Shown here piece after piece: positions 8,009-10,578 of a stretch of DNA of 10,578 nt. The stretch spans positions 1 through 10,578 of the forward strand of contig JAUVQN010000031.1 of NCBI GenBank assembly GCA_030598125.1, written 5' to 3'. A program made the position numbers and the translations under genes. Numbering within the stretch: position 1 is the first letter of the stretch; the number at the start of each line of letters is the position of its first letter. This stretch comes from Coriobacteriia bacterium. Its GTDB lineage: Bacteria > Actinomycetota > Coriobacteriia > Anaerosomatales > JAUVQN01. The notes beneath the pieces are model-generated. The model saw nothing but the letters and a program-made list of their open reading frames with translations. It did not search any database and had not been told where the DNA came from.

Positions 8009-8782
8009 TCAGGCCTCCTCGCCGGCGGCGGCCGGCTCCCCGGCGTCGGGCTCGGGCCCGCTCCCGTCGCGCTTCTTCCGGTAGCGCATGTTCAGCAACT
8101 CGACGACGAGCGAGAAGCCCATCGCGAAGTAGATGTAGCCCTTCTCGATCTCGCGACCGGTCCCCTCGGCCACGAGCAGGACGCCGATCAGCAGGAGGAA
8201 CGCGAGCGCGAGTATCTTCACCGACGGGTTTTCGTTCACGAAGCGACTCACCGGGTCCGCGAAGATGATCATCACGATCACGGCCAGCACGATCGCGATG
8301 ACCATGAGGAGGATCTCGTCGACCATCCCGATCGCCGTGATGATCGAGTCGAGTGAGAAGACCATGTCCATGATGGCGATCTGGACCAGCACGCCGCCGT
8401 ACGTCGCCGTCTGGCCGTGGACGTGGGTCCCTTCCTCGTCGACCCCTTCCGTCTTGTGGTAGATCTCCGTCGTCGCCTTCCAGATGAGGAAGAGGCCGCC
8501 GGCGAGCAGGATGAGCGAGCGGCCGGTGATCGCGACGTCCACGTACGGGACGGTGAAGAGGACCCGTTCGAGCCCCATGATCCAGGAGAGGGCGAAGAGG
8601 AGCGCGATCCGCATGAGGAGAGCGATGACGAGTCCGACCCGGCGGGCGCTCGACTGCTGGTGCTCGGGGAGCCGCTCCGAGACGATCGCGATGAAGACGA
8701 TGTTGTCGATCCCGAGCACGATCTCGAGCGCCGTGAGCGTGGCGATCGCGATCCAACTGCTCGGCTCGAGGAGTATCTCCAC
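8009..8782 (-). CDS. TerC family integral membrane protein (probable metal ion exporter)
   Basis: This 257-residue membrane protein has about seven hydrophobic segments. It carries the two TerC signature motifs with acidic residues inside membrane helices: LEIVLGIDNIVF (19-30; Glu20, Asp26) and IMDMVFSLDSIITAIGMV (137-154; Asp139, Asp145). A hydrophilic loop at about 107-125 contains His120 and His122, and the C-terminal tail is polar (RYRKKRDG, then acidic). Experimentally studied relatives (Alx, and the Bacillus TerC proteins) export Mn2+ or supply metal to secreted enzymes; despite the name, tellurite resistance need not follow. The start is GTG at 8782-8780, with AGGGGGCGGGG just upstream that overlaps the crcB stop codon. 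The 12-bp gap to crcB indicates one transcript. No Mn riboswitch (yybP-ykoY) is possible in so short a gap. It ends convergently 13 bp from the lipid kinase gene. Confidence 0.92.
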   Translation of the reverse strand: MEILLEPSSWIAIATLTALEIVLGIDNIVFIAIVSERLPEHQQSSARRVGLVIALLMRIALLFALSWIMGLERVLFTVPYVDVAITGRSLILLAGGLFLIWKATTEIYHKTEGVDEEGTHVHGQTATYGGVLVQIAIMDMVFSLDSIITAIGMVDEILLMVIAIVLAVIVMIIFADPVSRFVNENPSVKILALAFLLLIGVLLVAEGTGREIEKGYIYFAMGFSLVVELLNMRYRKKRDGSGPEPDAGEPAAAGEEA

Positions 8783-8794
8783 CGTCCCCGCCCC

Positions 8795-9169
8795 CTAGAT
8801 CGTCCGACCGATGACGATCCCGGCTGCCGCGGCGGCGACTCCGGCGACGACCGACAGCAGCATGTTGGCCACGCCGACGCCTACGAGCCCGTCTTCGATG
8901 AGCCTGAGTGACTCGATGGAGAACGTGGAGAATGTCGTGAAGCCTCCGAGCACACCGATCCCCAGGAAGAGCGCCCACCGGTCCCAGCCGCCGTGCTCGA
9001 CGGATATGGAGAGCAGCAAGCCCAAGAGGAACGAGCCCGTCACGTTGACGAGGAAGGTGTGCCAGGGGAATCCCTGGCTCAAGCGCTGCGATATCCAGAC
9101 CATCGCGGAGTACCGGAGTGCGGATCCGATCGCCCCGCCGGCCGCGACGAAGAGGACGTCCCTGAGCAT
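8795..9169 (-). CDS. crcB: Fluoride ion channel CrcB/Fluc
   Basis: This 124-residue protein with four membrane helices is the normal Fluc size. Signature positions are GGAIGSALRY (11-20), FLVNVTGSF (39-47) with the pore Asn42, and GGFTTFSTFS (75-84) with Phe80 and Phe83, the stacked 'phenylalanine box' residues. Fluc proteins work as antiparallel dual-topology dimers that let fluoride leave the cell. A single gene, as here, suggests a homodimer. The ATG at 9169 is chosen because the protein then starts exactly at the first helix (MLRDVLFVAAGG). A purine-rich GGAGGGA lies about 13 nt upstream, rather far. An in-frame ATG at 9205 and a longer open frame to 9283 add residues of unhelical, Arg/Gly-rich sequence. 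crcB leads a two-gene unit with terC. I found no fluoride riboswitch in front of it. Confidence 0.93.
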   Translation of the reverse strand: MLRDVLFVAAGGAIGSALRYSAMVWISQRLSQGFPWHTFLVNVTGSFLLGLLLSISVEHGGWDRWALFLGIGVLGGFTTFSTFSIESLRLIEDGLVGVGVANMLLSVVAGVAAAAAGIVIGRTI

Positions 9170-9196
9170 GCTGTGCCGGCGTCCCTCCCCCGTCGG

Positions 9197-9216
9197 CGCG
9201 CGCATGTGAGCGCGCG
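9197..9216. other. GC-only hairpin upstream of crcB
   Basis: CGCGCGC (9197-9203), a 6-nt loop, and GCGCGCG (9210-9216) form a perfect 7-bp stem in the 122-bp gap between the DUF72 gene and crcB. There is no T-run, so a terminator is doubtful. It could shape the crcB leader or simply reflect GC-rich sequence. Confidence 0.3.
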
Positions 9217-9291
9217 TCCCGTCCCCGAGCGCACCCAGGATACCATCGCGCCCCGCTCCTCTCGCGCCGGGATCGCGCGACACGCTGACGG

Positions 9292-10251
9292 CTAGAAGAG
9301 GCGGTCCTGCTCGCCGGGCCTGGGGTCGTCGGGCGCGACGGGACCCGGGGTCAGGTCCGCGAGGATCTCACTCATCTCGCGCGCGTTCCTCGGCGCGTAG
9401 TCGTGGCGGCAGTTGTTGAAGAGCACCCACGTGACCTCGGTCTCGTCAGCGAGCCGTCGGACGGGCGCCTCCCACTGACCGAGCTCCTCTGCCGTGTACA
9501 GGTAGTCGAAGCGCTCCGCCGCGCTCTCGGTGCGGGCGAACCACGTGTCTCGGTTGCGCCCGTGAAGCCTGACGACTGCCCAGTCGGTGGTCGCCTCTGC
9601 GAGCGGGGGCATCCTGGCGCGATCCGCGAACTGCGGCTCGTCGACGGAGACGTAGACGAGGCCCCGATCGCGGAGGAAATCCAGCGTGCTCTCTCGTCTT
9701 GGCCCGGCGACCCATGACGGATCCCTGAACTCGACGAGGACGCGGTAGCCCTCCAGCCGGGCCGCGGCCCGGTCCAGGTACGCGAGGTTGCGGCGCTCCT
9801 CGGCGGGAGCGTCGGCACGGAAGTAGGGCGGGAACTGCATCAGTATGCCGCCCAGTTTGTCCGCCGCACGCAGCGGCTCGATCCGCTCGAGGAAGGCGTC
9901 GAACGTGGCGGCCAGCATGTCTTCGGAGGGCCGCGTCACCCTCCCGTGCGACGTGAGGGAGTGCTCCATGCTCGCGAGCGGCTCCTCCAGGACACGCGGG
10001 TCCACGGAGTGCTCGGTCATGAGACCGAACGACTTGACGTGGAAGACGAACCCGTCGGGCGTGCGCTCCGCCCAGTGCTCCACCGTGCGCGCATCAGGAA
10101 GCGCGTAGAAGGTCGAGTCGACCTCGACCGTGTCGAAGCGGTCCGCGTAGTACCTGAGGCGCGCTTCAGCGTCGGTCGCTGCCGGCGGATACCAGGCCTT
10201 GACCATCGTCTTGTCGGTCCAGGAGCACGTCCCTACACGCACGATACCCAT
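9292..10251 (-). CDS. DUF72 domain-containing protein (YecE-like)
   Basis: A 319-residue protein, at the upper end of the family's usual 240-320. Recognised DUF72 features, N to C, are IVRVGTCSWTD (3-13), AWYPP (19-23), RYYADRFDTVEVDSTFYALP (33-52), FVFHVKSFGLMTEH (68-81), GGILMQFPPYF, VLVEFRDPSW, VYVSVDEPQF, VRLHGRN and WVLFNNCRHDYAPRNA near the C-terminus. The family is predicted to be TIM-barrel-like; its biochemical function is unknown, and I do not assign one. The ATG at 10251 is preferred: the protein then begins at the family's first strand, and a TACGAT box lies 6 nt before the ATG, which suggests leaderless translation. An in-frame GTG at 10272 would add seven residues and lacks a ribosome site. 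The gene is followed by crcB 122 bp downstream on the same strand; co-transcription is uncertain. Confidence 0.92.
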   Translation of the reverse strand: MGIVRVGTCSWTDKTMVKAWYPPAATDAEARLRYYADRFDTVEVDSTFYALPDARTVEHWAERTPDGFVFHVKSFGLMTEHSVDPRVLEEPLASMEHSLTSHGRVTRPSEDMLAATFDAFLERIEPLRAADKLGGILMQFPPYFRADAPAEERRNLAYLDRAAARLEGYRVLVEFRDPSWVAGPRRESTLDFLRDRGLVYVSVDEPQFADRARMPPLAEATTDWAVVRLHGRNRDTWFARTESAAERFDYLYTAEELGQWEAPVRRLADETEVTWVLFNNCRHDYAPRNAREMSEILADLTPGPVAPDDPRPGEQDRLF

Positions 10252-10257
10252 GTGACG

Positions 10258-10263
10258 ATCGTA
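10258..10263 (-). promoter_or_regulatory. Putative -10 box giving a leaderless DUF72 transcript
   Basis: TACGAT (10263-10258, minus strand) fits the actinobacterial TANNNT pattern and ends 6 nt before the ATG. Transcription would start at or next to the A of the start codon. No Shine-Dalgarno sequence is present and the -35 region is weak. Short motifs like this arise often by chance. Confidence 0.4.
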
Positions 10264-10285
10264 CCCGCTCACACTCCCGGACGTG

Positions 10286-10312
10286 ACGAAGGGCCCCGTT
10301 CGGGACCCTCGT
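10286..10312 (-). terminator. Bulged hairpin, possible terminator upstream of the DUF72 gene
   Basis: ACGA-A-GGGCCC, loop CGTTC, then GGG-A-CCC-TCGT pair as a 10-bp stem with one bulged A on each arm (10286-10312). It is in the right place to end a minus-strand transcript coming from beyond 10578. There is no T-run on either side, so the call is weak. Confidence 0.35.
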
Positions 10313-10460
10313 CCGCGGACCGCTCTGGGCGGGGCGTTCCTTCATGCGCTATCCCTCGCGGGACCTCCACAACTGAATGTATCGGTGCCTCAGGGGTCCC
10401 CACAATCGGGCCGCGGGTGGTCCTCGCCGAGCGGTCGGGCCGGTCGCGCAGAAGGTCGTT

Positions 10461-10523
10461 CTCGACCCCGCAACGGGAGGGGTGAGTGACGGGGCTCACA
10501 GAGCCGGGAGCGGGGTCTTCGAG
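10461..10523. other. Foldback element with closing stem and alternative inner hairpins
   Basis: GACCCCGC (10464-10471) and GCGGGGTC (10510-10517) are perfect inverted 8-mers. CTC (10461-10463) and GAG (10521-10523) can extend the stem across a three-base bulge. Inside, GTGAG/CTCAC (10482-10486 with 10495-10499) and GGCTC/GAGCC (10493-10497 with 10501-10505) compete for the same bases, so only one can form. I do not recognise a known RNA family. Confidence 0.35.
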
Positions 10524-10578
10524 CAGTCCGCGCACAAGCTGCGAGCCAGTCTCGCACGGGTACGTGAAGAGGGGCCCC

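Larger units (their letters stand above)
10252..10578. other. Right-edge region with no convincing gene
   Basis: This 327-bp stretch shows no protein with family resemblance. A minus-strand open frame runs from beyond the edge to a stop at 10269, and another runs to a stop at 10390; both read as composition-driven Arg/Pro-rich sequence. It contains two foldbacks, at 10286-10312 and 10461-10523. A gene may begin just outside the window on the plus strand, which would make this its leader. Confidence 0.5.

Noticed and set aside
9170..9291. Fluoride (crcB-motif) riboswitch before crcB
   Set aside because: GCGATGG occurs at about 9243-9249 on the minus strand, but the conserved CTGATG and downstream core bases are absent.
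10269..10578. Minus-strand coding sequence entering from the right edge
   Set aside because: The translation begins LFTYPCETGSQLVRGLLEDP, faintly zinc-ribbon-like, but then becomes unstructured Arg/Pro/Glu sequence with no second Cys pair; it also overlaps the folded elements.
10461..10578. Stem I of a plus-strand T-box leader
   Set aside because: AGAGCCGGGAGC is slightly reminiscent of the distal stem I sequence, but the AG-bulge and paired distal loop were not found.

Overview
The window is a chromosomal housekeeping segment of a high-GC bacterium. I infer an actinobacterium close to the Coriobacteriia. The main reason is that the reconstructed exonuclease VII large subunit (XseA) resembles, from memory, Eggerthella-type XseA proteins, for example in the stretches DRPGYKAVYF and LVTSPRGKAVHDV. 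High GC, many GTG or TTG starts (acs, hit, xseA, rnd, the lipid kinase gene and terC) and one probably leaderless gene fit this. I see no CRISPR array, transposase, integrase, phage gene or tRNA.

Layout, left to right. Bases 1-66 hold the first 22 codons of hemE (minus strand), with a good promoter at 128-156. A perfect 14-bp hairpin (161-199) ends the gene upstream, acs (229-2220, minus; acetate to acetyl-CoA). The stretch 2221-2817 has no gene. It holds a possible long acs leader with several hairpins, an imperfect inverted repeat, and the terminator of the next operon (2734-2763). Next comes a tight minus-strand cluster, transcribed in the order xseA, xseB, hit, degV (5629 to 2818). It is preceded on the same strand by rnd (RNase D, 6985-5828). 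The xseA reading frame is broken by one extra base near 5152.

A divergent gene on the plus strand encodes a diacylglycerol-kinase-type lipid kinase (7078-7995). It meets, tail to tail with only 13 bp between, a minus-strand group: a DUF72 gene (10251-9292), crcB (fluoride channel, 9169-8795) and terC (TerC-family metal transporter, 8782-8009). crcB and terC are 12 bp apart and look co-transcribed. The right edge, 10252-10578, has no convincing gene but contains two sizeable RNA-like foldbacks.

The genes serve separate jobs: heme synthesis, acetate use, nucleic-acid processing, lipid handling, and fluoride and metal homeostasis. I see no dedicated novel system. The most useful observations are the xseA frameshift, a palindrome inside the hemE promoter spacer, the structured acs leader, and the unexplained folded elements at the right edge.
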